From positions 1-29,070 of the forward strand of contig NZ_JARFPL010000028.1 in NCBI RefSeq assembly GCF_029167205.1: a DNA stretch of 29,070 bases, written 5' to 3'. Under the pieces are notes generated by a model, which saw only the letters and a list, made by a program, of their open reading frames with translations, searched no databases and was not told the DNA's origin. Position numbers and translations under genes: made by a program. This document shows, piece by piece, positions 15,181 through 22,793 of the stretch. The number at the start of each line of letters is the position of its first letter. The first letter of the stretch is position 1. Source of the stretch: Methanocrinis alkalitolerans. GTDB lineage: Archaea > Halobacteriota > Methanosarcinia > Methanotrichales > Methanotrichaceae.

Positions 15181-16071
15181 ATGAGAACGGAACTAGTAAT
15201 ACTGCTTCTGGCGGGGCTGATATCCTCAGCCTCTGCCGCCTCTTACACCTTCGGGGTGGACAACGTCACCGACGGCTCATCCTTCTGGATTTCCAGGCAG
15301 AGCGCCAACATGAGCTTCGACCTCAGCGGGTCGGTGGAGGGCGATATACTACCGATAGCCGTCACCCCCGCGGGAAGGGTCCTATCCCCCTTCATATCAG
15401 GCTTTGCCGACCTTGCCGCCAACGACGTCCGCCTCCGGGAGAGGACGGCGGCCCTCCAGGGGACCTACAGCTCCGAGGGTGTGGTATCCCTCCGATCCGA
15501 GGCCGAGGCCGACGTCAACAGGACGTACTTCAAGCCCGCAGGAAGCGACCTCTGGACGATAACCCTGGAGGAGAACTGGCCCGTCACCTTAAACGCGACA
15601 AAAACCCTCGACTACATCGGCAAAGGCATAAACGACCGGGACTGCGCTGGAAATAACGGGGACTCAGTAGGTGCGAGCTTCCTGTACAACAGGGAGCTAT
15701 CTCGGGAGAGGAACGTCGCCCTCAGACTGGATCGGCTCAACGCCACCGTCGTCGCCACTAACGATACCATCGTCAGAGCCGACGTGTTCCCGACGAGGTC
15801 CACACTCTACGATATCACCTCTCACTCGACGGGGATCGCCGACCTCAGGTACAGGCAGACCGACTCTCGGGGTGACCTCATCAACCTCGGGGAAGAGAGG
15901 TATACCGGAACCTACGACATAACCAGAAAGGTGGAGATGGTCCTCATCTACACCAACGAGACGAACAATACAGACTGGCTTTCGTGCTGCGTCAGCGGGT
16001 GCGACGTGATCGATCCCTGCATGCTAGCATCGTGGGGAGAGGCAGGGGTATTCGACTGCGTCTGCCGCTAA
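15181..16071 (+). CDS. Exported, probably glycosylated protein with Cys-rich C-terminus
   Basis: A 296-residue secreted protein, unknown family. The signal peptide is MRTELVILLLAGLISSASA. Eight N-X-S/T sequons (NVT, NMS, NRT, NAT twice, NDT, NET, NNT) make it a good candidate for N-glycosylation. The body is predicted beta-rich. The last 35 residues hold six of its seven cysteines (CCVSGCDVIDPC, then CVC), suggesting disulphide bonding or metal binding at the C-terminus. Its ATG directly follows the TGA of the repeat protein, so the two are translationally coupled and probably act together at the cell surface. A strong hairpin lies 1 bp after the stop. Confidence 0.75.
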   Translation: MRTELVILLLAGLISSASAASYTFGVDNVTDGSSFWISRQSANMSFDLSGSVEGDILPIAVTPAGRVLSPFISGFADLAANDVRLRERTAALQGTYSSEGVVSLRSEAEADVNRTYFKPAGSDLWTITLEENWPVTLNATKTLDYIGKGINDRDCAGNNGDSVGASFLYNRELSRERNVALRLDRLNATVVATNDTIVRADVFPTRSTLYDITSHSTGIADLRYRQTDSRGDLINLGEERYTGTYDITRKVEMVLIYTNETNNTDWLSCCVSGCDVIDPCMLASWGEAGVFDCVCR

Positions 16072-16072
16072 A

Positions 16073-16090
16073 GGGGGGCTATCGCCCCCC
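16073..16090 (+). terminator. Strong hairpin ending the exported-protein operon
   Basis: A perfect 7-bp GC stem, GGGGGGC (16073-16079) and GCCCCCC (16084-16090), with loop TATC, one base after the stop codon. It is followed by CCCC and an ATT-repeat tract rather than a pure T-run. Confidence 0.7.
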
Positions 16091-16254
16091 GCCCCATTAT
16101 TATTATTATATCCAACCATTAGATTATTCTCGATATCGACATTTTAAAGCCGCTCAGATCGTCTAGTCCTTCGATTAGCAGGCTAAGGTCGACCTGTATG
16201 TAGCAAGGGCTTGCAGGGAGAAGAAAGAGTAGGGGAAGAGAAAGGGAGGTGGGA

Positions 16255-16313
16255 GGCAAAAGTCGCCATCAGGGATTTGTTAGGGAGGGAAGGTTCGACG
16301 TCAGACTTTTGCC
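16255..16313. repeat. 59-bp inverted-repeat module, copy 1
   Basis: Bounded by GGCAAAAGTC (16255-16264) and its exact reverse complement GACTTTTGCC (16304-16313), with TTAGGGAGGGA in the middle. A TATA-like GAATATAAAC follows about 23 bp later. A second module with the same ends and the same 59-bp length lies at 16408. Within 16072-16566 I see no credible gene, only the terminator and these two modules. Confidence 0.75.
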
Positions 16314-16407
16314 TTTGATCACTACGTCATATGACGAATATAAACTTTTCCATCGACCCCTTGAAGGTCAGCCTTCTGCCCTCATCATCTCGGGGATGAA
16401 GAGAGGG

Positions 16408-16466
16408 GGCAAAAGTCGTTTTTGGAGGTTTTAGGGAGGGAGGTAAAAGTTGAGTCGACTTTTGCC
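16408..16466. repeat. 59-bp inverted-repeat module, copy 2, at the engB promoter
   Basis: The same ends as copy 1, GGCAAAAGTC (16408-16417) and GACTTTTGCC (16457-16466), and the same central TTTAGGGAGGGA. GATTATAAGCC (about 16489-16499) follows at the corresponding position and is a good TATA box for engB, predicting a start near 16520. The module starts 153 bp after copy 1. Similarity continues about 45 bp past the inverted repeat, so the hairpin and promoter appear duplicated together. Confidence 0.75.
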
Positions 16467-16566
16467 TATATTATCCACGGCATTTGTCGATTATAAGCCT
16501 TTTGGTCTGTCCAGCGGCTCGGATCTGCGCCACCGTCCTGAAAGAAGGGAGAGAAACGAATTTCTA

Positions 16567-17157
16567 ATGGGAGACCATGAGAGATGGGAGGATGAGGGGC
16601 CCATGACTGGAGAGATCGTGCTCATAGGTAGGTCGAACGTCGGAAAATCGACCCTATTTCGCCATCTGACCGGCAAGAAGGTGAGGGTGGGAAGGAGGCC
16701 CGGAGTTACCATCGGTCCCGCCAGAGTAAGGGTTGGGAACGTCGTCTACGTCGACATGCCCGGATACGGGTACATGAGAGGCGCAGATAAAAAAGTCCAG
16801 GAGGGTACCAAGGACTTCATCGTCCGCCGATTCGAGGACGGGGCCGAAGAGATCCTTCTGGTGATACAGGTGATAGATGCCGCCAGCTTCGCGGAGATAG
16901 CCGACAGGTGGGAGAGGAGAGGTGAGGTCCCCCAGGAGGTGGAGCTATTCGAGTTCCTGACGGAGTTGGGGCTGGACGTCATCGTGGCCGCAAACAAGAT
17001 GGACAAAGTGGCGGATCCCGACGCCACCCTGGACGAGATCGGAGAACGGCTCGGGATGCTCCCCCCATGGAGGCAGTGGCGCGATAGGATCGCCCCCATC
17101 TCCGCCAAGGCCGGAGAGATAGAACCCCTTAAGAAGATCATAAGGTCGAAGATCTAA
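16567..17157 (+). CDS. engB: EngB/YihA-family GTP-binding protein (archaeal type)
   Basis: A 196-residue small GTPase. G1 is GRSNVGKST (21-29), the effector region holds KKVRVGRRPGVT, G3 is DMPGYGYM, G4 is NKMD (143-146) and G5 is SAKA (179-182). The GYGY and RRPGVT signatures are typical of EngB rather than Obg or Era. Family role in bacteria is large-subunit ribosome assembly; the archaeal role is assumed similar. Starts at ATG 16567 and ATG 16603 are both possible; 16603 (MTGEIVLIGRSN) matches the short N-terminus usual in archaeal members. The open frame extends to 16450, but that part covers the promoter. It converges on mscS, with 18 bp between stops. Confidence 0.88.
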   Translation: MGDHERWEDEGPMTGEIVLIGRSNVGKSTLFRHLTGKKVRVGRRPGVTIGPARVRVGNVVYVDMPGYGYMRGADKKVQEGTKDFIVRRFEDGAEEILLVIQVIDAASFAEIADRWERRGEVPQEVELFEFLTELGLDVIVAANKMDKVADPDATLDEIGERLGMLPPWRQWRDRIAPISAKAGEIEPLKKIIRSKI

Positions 17158-17175
17158 GACCGGGGCGGCTGACTT

Positions 17176-18303
17176 CTAGCGGCCACCTCCTTCTTTCGCC
17201 CCTTCATCGACCTCAAGCCCCGGCGCAGGGGGGTCTATTTGGGCTTGAGCCGATCCCGCGGGTCTATGGATTATGATGTTTTGGTAGGGGTAGGGTATCT
17301 CGATCCCCTCTTTGTCGAACCTCTTTTTGATCGCCTCCCTGATCTCGCAGCCGGTGGTGAAGGCGACGTCTCTCTTGGGGACGTCGACGCTCAGCCGCAG
17401 GTTGACGGCGAAGTCCCCCAGATCCGTCACCCTCACAGTTATCTCGTGGTTCTTGAGGACGAGAGGGTGGCGCTTTGCAACGTCCAGCATGATATCTCTC
17501 GCCTTGTCTATATCTGCGGAGTAGGCGATCCCGACGTTTATGGGCCATGTGATCACAGGGTCTGTTATGGACCAGTTGACTATCGGCTGGTTTCCCATGA
17601 TGCTGTTGGGGACGAAGATCCTCCGGCCGTCCCAGGTTTTGATGGTGGTGTGCCTCAGGGTCAGATCCTCCACCTGGCCGTACTCGCCGTTGAAGTCGAT
17701 GTAATCGCCTACCCTGAAGGGTTGGAAGACCGCGAGAAATATCCCAGAAATGATGTTTGCGAGGGAGTCTTGCGCCGCAAAACCGATGGCGATGCCCGCA
17801 ACCCCGGCGCCTGCAAGCAAAGTCACGGCAAGCCTATTGAGATGAGGTATCTGGTATATGACCAGCAGAAAACCGGCTACATAGACCGCCGCCACCAAAA
17901 GCCTGCTGACCAGGCTCCGGAAGGTCATCTCCGTCTCGACGTCGAGGCCGGCTTTGCCGTTCCTGGTGATCCTGGGGAGGTGGACGTTTATGGCGTATTT
18001 CACGATCTTGACGGCGACGTATGTCAGAAGGACGATGGAGATGATCTTAAAGATTATGACCGAAATGGAGACGATATCTATGCCGAGGGTCGCGTTCAGA
18101 TGGTCAACGATGGAGACGACCGTCGAAGCGCCTCCCTCACCCGTCAGATGGGAGGGGATCTCTGAAGATAGCTCCCTTGGAAGATCCGTCGTCAGGTTCG
18201 AGAGGTTCGATGCCGGATCGAGATCATCGGGACCGAAGTCTGAGGGGACGGTGTAGGCGTAGAATACGTCCTCTTCCGCCGATAGGATCTCGTCCTCTTC
18301 CAT
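17176..18303 (-). CDS. mscS: MscS-family mechanosensitive ion channel
   Basis: A 375-residue small-conductance mechanosensitive channel. An acidic, hydrophilic N-terminal segment (1-75) with a few sequons precedes three transmembrane helices at about 77-105, 131-152 and 158-192. The third is the Gly/Ala-rich pore helix LLAGAGVAGIAIGFAAQDSL, followed by QPFRVGDYI and the beta domain (TTIKTWDGRRIFVPNSIMGN), then the C-terminal alpha/beta domain. It releases solutes on hypo-osmotic shock. The last 30 residues are Pro/Gly/Glu-rich and probably disordered. A TATA-like CTTAAGTA lies about 25 bp upstream of the ATG. It is divergent from the beta-helix gene. Confidence 0.93.
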   Translation of the reverse strand: MEEDEILSAEEDVFYAYTVPSDFGPDDLDPASNLSNLTTDLPRELSSEIPSHLTGEGGASTVVSIVDHLNATLGIDIVSISVIIFKIISIVLLTYVAVKIVKYAINVHLPRITRNGKAGLDVETEMTFRSLVSRLLVAAVYVAGFLLVIYQIPHLNRLAVTLLAGAGVAGIAIGFAAQDSLANIISGIFLAVFQPFRVGDYIDFNGEYGQVEDLTLRHTTIKTWDGRRIFVPNSIMGNQPIVNWSITDPVITWPINVGIAYSADIDKARDIMLDVAKRHPLVLKNHEITVRVTDLGDFAVNLRLSVDVPKRDVAFTTGCEIREAIKKRFDKEGIEIPYPYQNIIIHRPAGSAQAQIDPPAPGLEVDEGAKEGGGR

Positions 18304-18431
18304 CAGGGCGGATGAAGCTCAGAGATACTTAAGATTTTCGCAGCAATCCGGTTTAATCATATGGATGGGCCCCTGAAAAAGCTTTTAACACATTACCCGG
18401 ATCGTATACCAGCAGAAGAGGGGATGATCTT
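18304..18431. promoter_or_regulatory. Divergent promoter region between mscS and the NosD-like gene
   Basis: This 128-bp interval must hold both promoters. On the minus strand, CTTAAGTA (about 18325-18333) suits mscS. On the plus strand, AGCTTTTAACA (about 18379-18389) suits the NosD-like gene, whose ATG 18432 follows GAGGGG (18418-18423) by 8 nt. Confidence 0.45.
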
Positions 18432-19616
18432 ATGCATAGAAACGGCGTACAAAAGAGGATCGTGGCGATCTCGGCGATGCTCCTCTTCCTCTCGTGGGGG
18501 CAGACTCAAGCAGCGACATTCGTCGTCGCCCCCGACTACGACGACAGGCTCATCCAGGCCACCATAAACCGCGCCAGCGACGGGGACAGAATCATAGTCA
18601 AGAGCGGCAATTACCGCGAAAACCTGAACGTTTCAAAGAGGATTGCCCTGGTGGGCCTTGACACGGGTCCAGGAAAACCGGTGGTGGACGCCGGTGGTAT
18701 AGGAAGCGCCGTCGTCATATCCGCCGAAGGGGTCACATTTGAGGGTTTCGAGGTGACGAACTCGGGGAAGTTGTGGAAGGACGCCGGGATTAAAGTGATT
18801 TCAAAAGATAACACCATAAGAAACAACATAGTCACCAAAAACGAATACGGCATAGTCCTGGACGGCTCTGCGAGGAATAATGTAATAAAAAATTACGTCT
18901 GCCAGAACGACGTTGGCATCTCCCTTTATTCCTCGGAGAGATGCACCATCGCGGAGAACGAAGCCTGCAACAACACCTTCGGCGGGATTCTCCTCAGCAG
19001 ATCAAATAACAACACCATAAGGAACAACAACGCGAGCCTAAACCGTTGGGCGGGAATAATCCTGGGCGAGTCCAGCGACAACACCGTCGCCAACAACATA
19101 GCCCGATATAACGAGAACCAGGGGATATGGCTCCTGCGCTCTTCTGCCAACACCGTCCGAGGAAATAGGGTGAGGTACAACGACATCTTCGGCATCCGTC
19201 TCTTCTACTCCAACAGGAACTCCATAAGCAGCAACATAGTCCGAAACAACCTGGACGGCATCAGCCTCGAGAACTCCAACGGGAACGTTCTCGCAGGAAA
19301 CAACCTGAGCATCAATGACTACGGGATATACGCCGACCAATCCTTCAACAACAGGATTTACATGAACAACATCGTCAACAACCAAAATAACGCTCATTCA
19401 TGGAACTCGACGAACTTCTGGAACTCGACGGAGATTCTGAGGTATACTTATAACGGCGTAGCTTACAGGAGGTACCTCGGCAACCACTGGAGCGGTTACT
19501 TCGGACCCGACCCCTTCGGAGACGGCCTTGGGGACATACCTCATACGGTCTCGGGTCAGGAGAGGGATTACAACCCCCTCAGGAGAACCTCCGAGATGTA
19601 CACCCTCCGAGGCTGA
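18432..19616 (+). CDS. Exported NosD-type right-handed parallel beta-helix protein
   Basis: 394 residues. Signal peptide about 1-27 (AISAMLLFLSWGQTQA). A pectate-lyase-like start (IQATINRASDGDRIIVKSGNYRENL) leads into about ten beta-helix coils of roughly 22-24 residues, each with an N-rich turn such as NTIRNNIVTKNEYGI or NTVANNIARYNENQGI. The C-terminal cap (YLGNHWSGYFGPDPFGDGLGD) is typical of NosD/periplasmic copper-binding repeat proteins in methanogens. In archaea these are usually surface carbohydrate-binding or structural proteins rather than nitrous oxide maturation factors, and no nos genes are nearby. An IS66 element is inserted 19 bp after its stop. Confidence 0.88.
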   Translation: MHRNGVQKRIVAISAMLLFLSWGQTQAATFVVAPDYDDRLIQATINRASDGDRIIVKSGNYRENLNVSKRIALVGLDTGPGKPVVDAGGIGSAVVISAEGVTFEGFEVTNSGKLWKDAGIKVISKDNTIRNNIVTKNEYGIVLDGSARNNVIKNYVCQNDVGISLYSSERCTIAENEACNNTFGGILLSRSNNNTIRNNNASLNRWAGIILGESSDNTVANNIARYNENQGIWLLRSSANTVRGNRVRYNDIFGIRLFYSNRNSISSNIVRNNLDGISLENSNGNVLAGNNLSINDYGIYADQSFNNRIYMNNIVNNQNNAHSWNSTNFWNSTEILRYTYNGVAYRRYLGNHWSGYFGPDPFGDGLGDIPHTVSGQERDYNPLRRTSEMYTLRG

Positions 19617-19643
19617 TGTAAGTAATATAAAAAAGGTACGTGT

Positions 19644-20960
19644 TTAGCTGGCCAGGCTTGATCTCAGTATCTGTAGAGTATTGAGTCCCTGTTGCTTCCA
19701 TGTCGACAGGACGGTCATAATACGTTCATGAATAGACGTCCCTTTTTTATTGCGCAACGTGCCAACGATTTTCCTAAATACGACATGCTCGCGCAGTGCC
19801 CTTTCTGCTCTGTTGTTAGTCGGCTCAACAGCAGGATGGATGACAAACGTGAACCAGTACTCGAAGCCGTTGCTAATCTTGCCAACAAGCTTTTTCACTT
19901 TCAGGCTAATGTGTTCTTTCGTGATCCATCGCTTGAGCTTTGCTCGTGCCATATCCCATAATTCCATCCGAACTTCGGGAGGAGGATCGTTTTCAAGAGC
20001 TCCAGTCAGTTCTTCATAGAGATCCTTTAGGGCTTCATGTAAAAGAACTGCCTCCCCGATCTTATCAGCAAGATCTCTTGATTCTCGGAGTAGATGTGCC
20101 CAACATCGTTGTAACCGCTTTGTGAATTTTGCATATGGCTTCCAGCCATCACACACTATGATGCCCTTGAATCTCCTCGTCAGGACCTCCATCAGGACTT
20201 TCGTCCCGCGACTCTTCCGTATCACAACAAAAGTTTCAGAAGGTGTCGTAAATGCCCAGATCCAATGTTTATTTCCCTGGACATGGATTGACGTTTCATC
20301 CACGTACAGGATAGGAGCATACCGAATCCTGTCTAAAATCGCATCATACTGAGGTTGGACCGCATCAGCTGCTCTACGAGTTAGGTCGAGGATCGTAGCG
20401 GGACATATATTCAGTCCATGCAGTCGACTCAGTGCATTTTGGATCTTCCTATGAGGCAGACAGTCCTCATATTTCAGTAACGTCGTCTGCGCAATTGCGT
20501 TGTTTCCAAATCTGCCTTCTACAGGAAAATCTGGATCCCTGGCTGCAACTTCTTTGTGACAGGAGGGACATCTGTAATGCGCAATCTTGTATTCGGTGAC
20601 GATGATGGGCTGAGGTTCAGGAATTTCCTCGATAATCTTTGACTCTATTCTTACTGGATCGCCGAGCTCAGTTCCACAGTCTGGGCATCGATCTGTGGTG
20701 ACTTCAACTTGTTTATCTGGATTTGCATGAGGTCTTGATACCCCTTTATGACCCACTTTTTGGCCTGGTTTCCCTTTATCTCCTTCGTTATACTCTTTTT
20801 TGCGTTTGCGACCACGTTTCAAGCTCGGCGGAGTATGAGAATTCTCATATAATGCTAGCCGAGCTTCAAGTTTCGCGATCTGATCTTTAAGCAACTCATT
20901 CTCGCGCTTTAATCGTTCCATCTCATCTTTAAGTTGCTTGATAATCTCTTCGTCGTGCAT
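19644..20960 (-). CDS. IS66-family transposase (TnpC type)
   Basis: 438 residues and apparently intact. An N-terminal leucine-zipper coiled coil (about 5-42) is followed by a basic linker (SLKRGRKRKKEY), a Cys4 zinc-binding domain (CPDCGTEL, then YRCPSCHKEV), and the DDE catalytic domain with Asp in LYVDETSIH, Asp in IVCDGWKPYAK and Glu in NNRAERALREHV. The stop codon lies inside the left terminal inverted repeat. GC is well below that of neighbouring host genes. A MITE is inserted 30 bp before the start codon, between the gene and the IS right end, so its promoter has been displaced or replaced. Confidence 0.95.
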   Translation of the reverse strand: MHDEEIIKQLKDEMERLKRENELLKDQIAKLEARLALYENSHTPPSLKRGRKRKKEYNEGDKGKPGQKVGHKGVSRPHANPDKQVEVTTDRCPDCGTELGDPVRIESKIIEEIPEPQPIIVTEYKIAHYRCPSCHKEVAARDPDFPVEGRFGNNAIAQTTLLKYEDCLPHRKIQNALSRLHGLNICPATILDLTRRAADAVQPQYDAILDRIRYAPILYVDETSIHVQGNKHWIWAFTTPSETFVVIRKSRGTKVLMEVLTRRFKGIIVCDGWKPYAKFTKRLQRCWAHLLRESRDLADKIGEAVLLHEALKDLYEELTGALENDPPPEVRMELWDMARAKLKRWITKEHISLKVKKLVGKISNGFEYWFTFVIHPAVEPTNNRAERALREHVVFRKIVGTLRNKKGTSIHERIMTVLSTWKQQGLNTLQILRSSLAS

Positions 20961-20990
20961 ACTCCCAATAAGGCGTTATTGATGACAAAT

Positions 20991-21272
20991 CCGGCATTCC
21001 GCAGTAAGGCTATGCAAAATTAAGAATTTATTGCTTGCCAAAATGTGCATAAATTCAAACGTTTAACTTAAATTTTGTTTAAAATAATTTTACTAGAATT
21101 TGTCAACACGATATTAACAATTCAGTATATTATAAAAATTTAATAATTATATTCTTAGTCTTTATGAAGCTGGCCTTATTTGATCTCTATACAGAGTCGA
21201 TTGATATCTATTCTCAAAAAATCGATAGCAGGAAAATTAATGAGCGTTCAAACCGTTAATGCGAAATGCCGG
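20991..21272. mobile_element. MITE-like element, copy 2 (282 bp), inserted in the IS66 element
   Basis: Same sequence as 1077-1357 apart from one extra base, with the same imperfect 17-bp terminal inverted repeats beginning CCGGCATT. It is flanked by its own 6-bp direct repeat ACAAAT (20985-20990 and 21273-21278), different from the TTAGAT of copy 1, so the two are independent insertions. It lies inside the IS66 boundaries, upstream of the transposase start. Confidence 0.92.
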
Positions 21273-21364
21273 ACAAATTATATAATTCTTCTGGTCGATG
21301 TGGATTCTAGGTCAATTCGCATGGATTTAGAAAGGAGCTAAACACATACTAAAAAAGATATTTT

Positions 21365-21393
21365 GGCTTGAGGCTTGCCGTAAGCCTCAAGCC
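21365..21393 (-). terminator. Terminator of the pan gene
   Basis: A perfect 12-bp stem, GGCTTGAGGCTT (21365-21376) and AAGCCTCAAGCC (21382-21393), with a 5-nt loop. Read on the minus strand it is followed by AAAATATC and then TTTTTT, an intrinsic-terminator layout. The T-run is part of the 8-bp target duplicated by the IS66 insertion. Confidence 0.75.
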
Positions 21394-21401
21394 ATCCTTA
21401 T

Positions 21402-21503
21402 GGAGAGAGTCGTCCCATTACGAGGGCATCCTCATGGAGATCGTCTCACCCTCAAGAGAACATCCTCATGGAGATCGTCTCACCCTCAAGAGAACATCCT
21501 CAT
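21402..21503 (-). repeat. 34-bp tandem repeat covering the 3' end of pan
   Basis: Minus-strand units lie at 21503-21470, 21469-21436 (identical to the first) and 21435-21402 (diverged), with a decayed fourth start before 21401. Each begins ATGAGGATG (ATAAGGATG in the fourth) and encodes M-R-M-x-S-stop or a close variant, so every unit repeats the last codons and stop of pan. Only the first is in frame with the gene. Confidence 0.85.
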
Positions 21504-22748
21504 GGACTCGTCGACCCTCGGCAGCATCTCCTCGCCGAGGACCTTGTCCACGGCCTTATTGAAGTCGTCTGCCGTCACCGAGCTGCCACGACGCCTGATG
21601 GCCATCATTCCAGCCTCGACGGCGATGGAGTTGAGATCGGCGCCGCTCGCGCCTTCAGTCTCTCTTGCGATGGTCTGAAGGTCCACCTCTGGATTCATCT
21701 TCATCTTCATGGTGTGTATCCGGAGGATGGCAAGGCGGGCGTCGAAGTTCGGCATCGGTATCTCGATGATCCTGTCGAACCTTCCGGGCCGCAAAAGCGC
21801 CGGGTCCAGGATGTCTATCCTGTTGGTGGCGGCGATGACCTTGATGTCGCCCCTGGCCCTGAAGCCGTCCAGCTCCGCCAATAGCTGCATCATCGTCCTG
21901 TTCACCTCGGCGGACCCGGTCGTTCCGTCGTGGGTCCTGATGGATCCGACGGAGTCTATCTCGTCGATGAAGACGATGGCAGGGGCCTTGTCCCTCGCCA
22001 TCTGGAATATGTCCCTGACGAGCTGGGCCCCCTCGCCGATGAACTTGTGGACGAGCTCAGACCCCGACATGTGGATGAAGGTCGCCCTGGAATGGTGGGC
22101 TACGGCCTTGGCGATGAGGGTCTTTCCTGTCCCGGGGGGGCCGAAGAGGAGGACGCCCTTGGGCGGCTCCACCCCGATCTCGGCGAAGAGCTCCGGCTGG
22201 GTGAGGGGGAGCTCCACGGTCTCGCTCACCTCTCTTATCTGGTCTTCGAGGCCGCCGACCTCATCGTACGAGACTGTGGGGGCCTCTATCAGCTCCATCG
22301 TCTTTGCCCTCACGTCTACGGATTTGTCCATCACCCTGACGATGGTCAAGGAGTTGTTTATCGCGACTCGAGTGTTCGGCTCCAGCGTCTCCATCATCTC
22401 CGGAGATGTGGTGGTTATGAACTCCTGGTTGTTTCCGTGCTGCCGGAGGAGGACGTAGTCCTCTCCCATCTCCACCACCGTCGCGAGGAAGAGGGGCATC
22501 CTCCGAAGGAGGGCGTTCTCTTTTTTGAGCCGCTCCTCTTCACGCATGTACTTCTTGTTGGATATGAGGGTCTCTACGAGCTTTGCTCTGGTATCCTCTT
22601 TCTCCATCCTGAGGGTCTCTATCTCCTCGCTGAGGCGTTTGTTCTCGTTCTCCAGAGCTGTGATCCTCTTTAAGTGTAATTCCTGAATCGACTCTTGATC
22701 TGGGGTTATTGCTGACTCAGTCATGCAGATAACCGAATGCTCTTTCAT
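21486..22748 (-). CDS. pan: Proteasome-activating nucleotidase (PAN), AAA+ ATPase
   Basis: 420 residues. An N-terminal coiled coil (about 20-82) is followed by the OB domain (about 85-150) and the AAA+ domain: Walker A GPPGTGKT (203-210), pore loop KFIGEG (235-240), Walker B IVFIDEID (258-265), arginine-finger region RPGRFDR (320-326). It unfolds substrates for the archaeal 20S proteasome. The C-terminus is MRMFS, so the gate-opening HbYX motif would read Met-Phe-Ser with Phe in place of Tyr. A second possible start is M9 (ATG 22724). The 3' end is tandemly duplicated and followed by a strong terminator. Confidence 0.94.
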   Translation of the reverse strand: MKEHSVICMTESAITPDQESIQELHLKRITALENENKRLSEEIETLRMEKEDTRAKLVETLISNKKYMREEERLKKENALLRRMPLFLATVVEMGEDYVLLRQHGNNQEFITTTSPEMMETLEPNTRVAINNSLTIVRVMDKSVDVRAKTMELIEAPTVSYDEVGGLEDQIREVSETVELPLTQPELFAEIGVEPPKGVLLFGPPGTGKTLIAKAVAHHSRATFIHMSGSELVHKFIGEGAQLVRDIFQMARDKAPAIVFIDEIDSVGSIRTHDGTTGSAEVNRTMMQLLAELDGFRARGDIKVIAATNRIDILDPALLRPGRFDRIIEIPMPNFDARLAILRIHTMKMKMNPEVDLQTIARETEGASGADLNSIAVEAGMMAIRRRGSSVTADDFNKAVDKVLGEEMLPRVDESMRMFS

Positions 22749-22783
22749 GAATATAAATTACACCCCCCGGAATAGGTTGAGCA

Positions 22784-22793
22784 TTATAAATAT
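22784..22793 (-). promoter_or_regulatory. TATA box of pan
   Basis: Minus-strand ATATTTATAA lies about 36-45 bp upstream of ATG 22748, predicting a leader of about 15-20 nt that includes a G-rich GGGGGGTG stretch. Confidence 0.6.

Larger units (their letters stand above)
19636..21349. mobile_element. Complete IS66-family insertion sequence carrying a nested MITE
   Basis: Ends are defined by terminal inverted repeats GTACGTGTTTAGCT (19636-19649) and, on the other strand at the right end, GTATGTGTTTAGCT (13 of 14 match). The 8-bp direct repeat TAAAAAAG flanks both sides (19628-19635 and 21350-21357), the duplication length usual for IS66. Total length is 1714 bp, or about 1426 bp without the nested MITE and its duplication. 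It has one transposase gene (TnpC type); no tnpA or tnpB accessory frames. The element sits between the NosD-like gene and the pan terminator. Confidence 0.92.

Noticed and set aside
16090..16254. Possible tRNA or small RNA gene between the terminator and the repeat modules
   Set aside because: No cloverleaf pairing or TTCGA-type T-loop in proper context could be found by eye.
16249..16434. 61-codon frame covering the first inverted-repeat module
   Set aside because: The second module, at an in-frame distance, has stop codons in the matching frame, so the repeat is better explained as regulatory DNA than as coding.
17239..18165. 308-codon plus-strand frame opposite mscS
   Set aside because: Antisense shadow; MscS motifs on the minus strand are unambiguous.
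21402..21503. CRISPR-like direct repeats
   Set aside because: Units are head-to-tail without spacers and copy the end of pan, so they are a tandem duplication, not an array.
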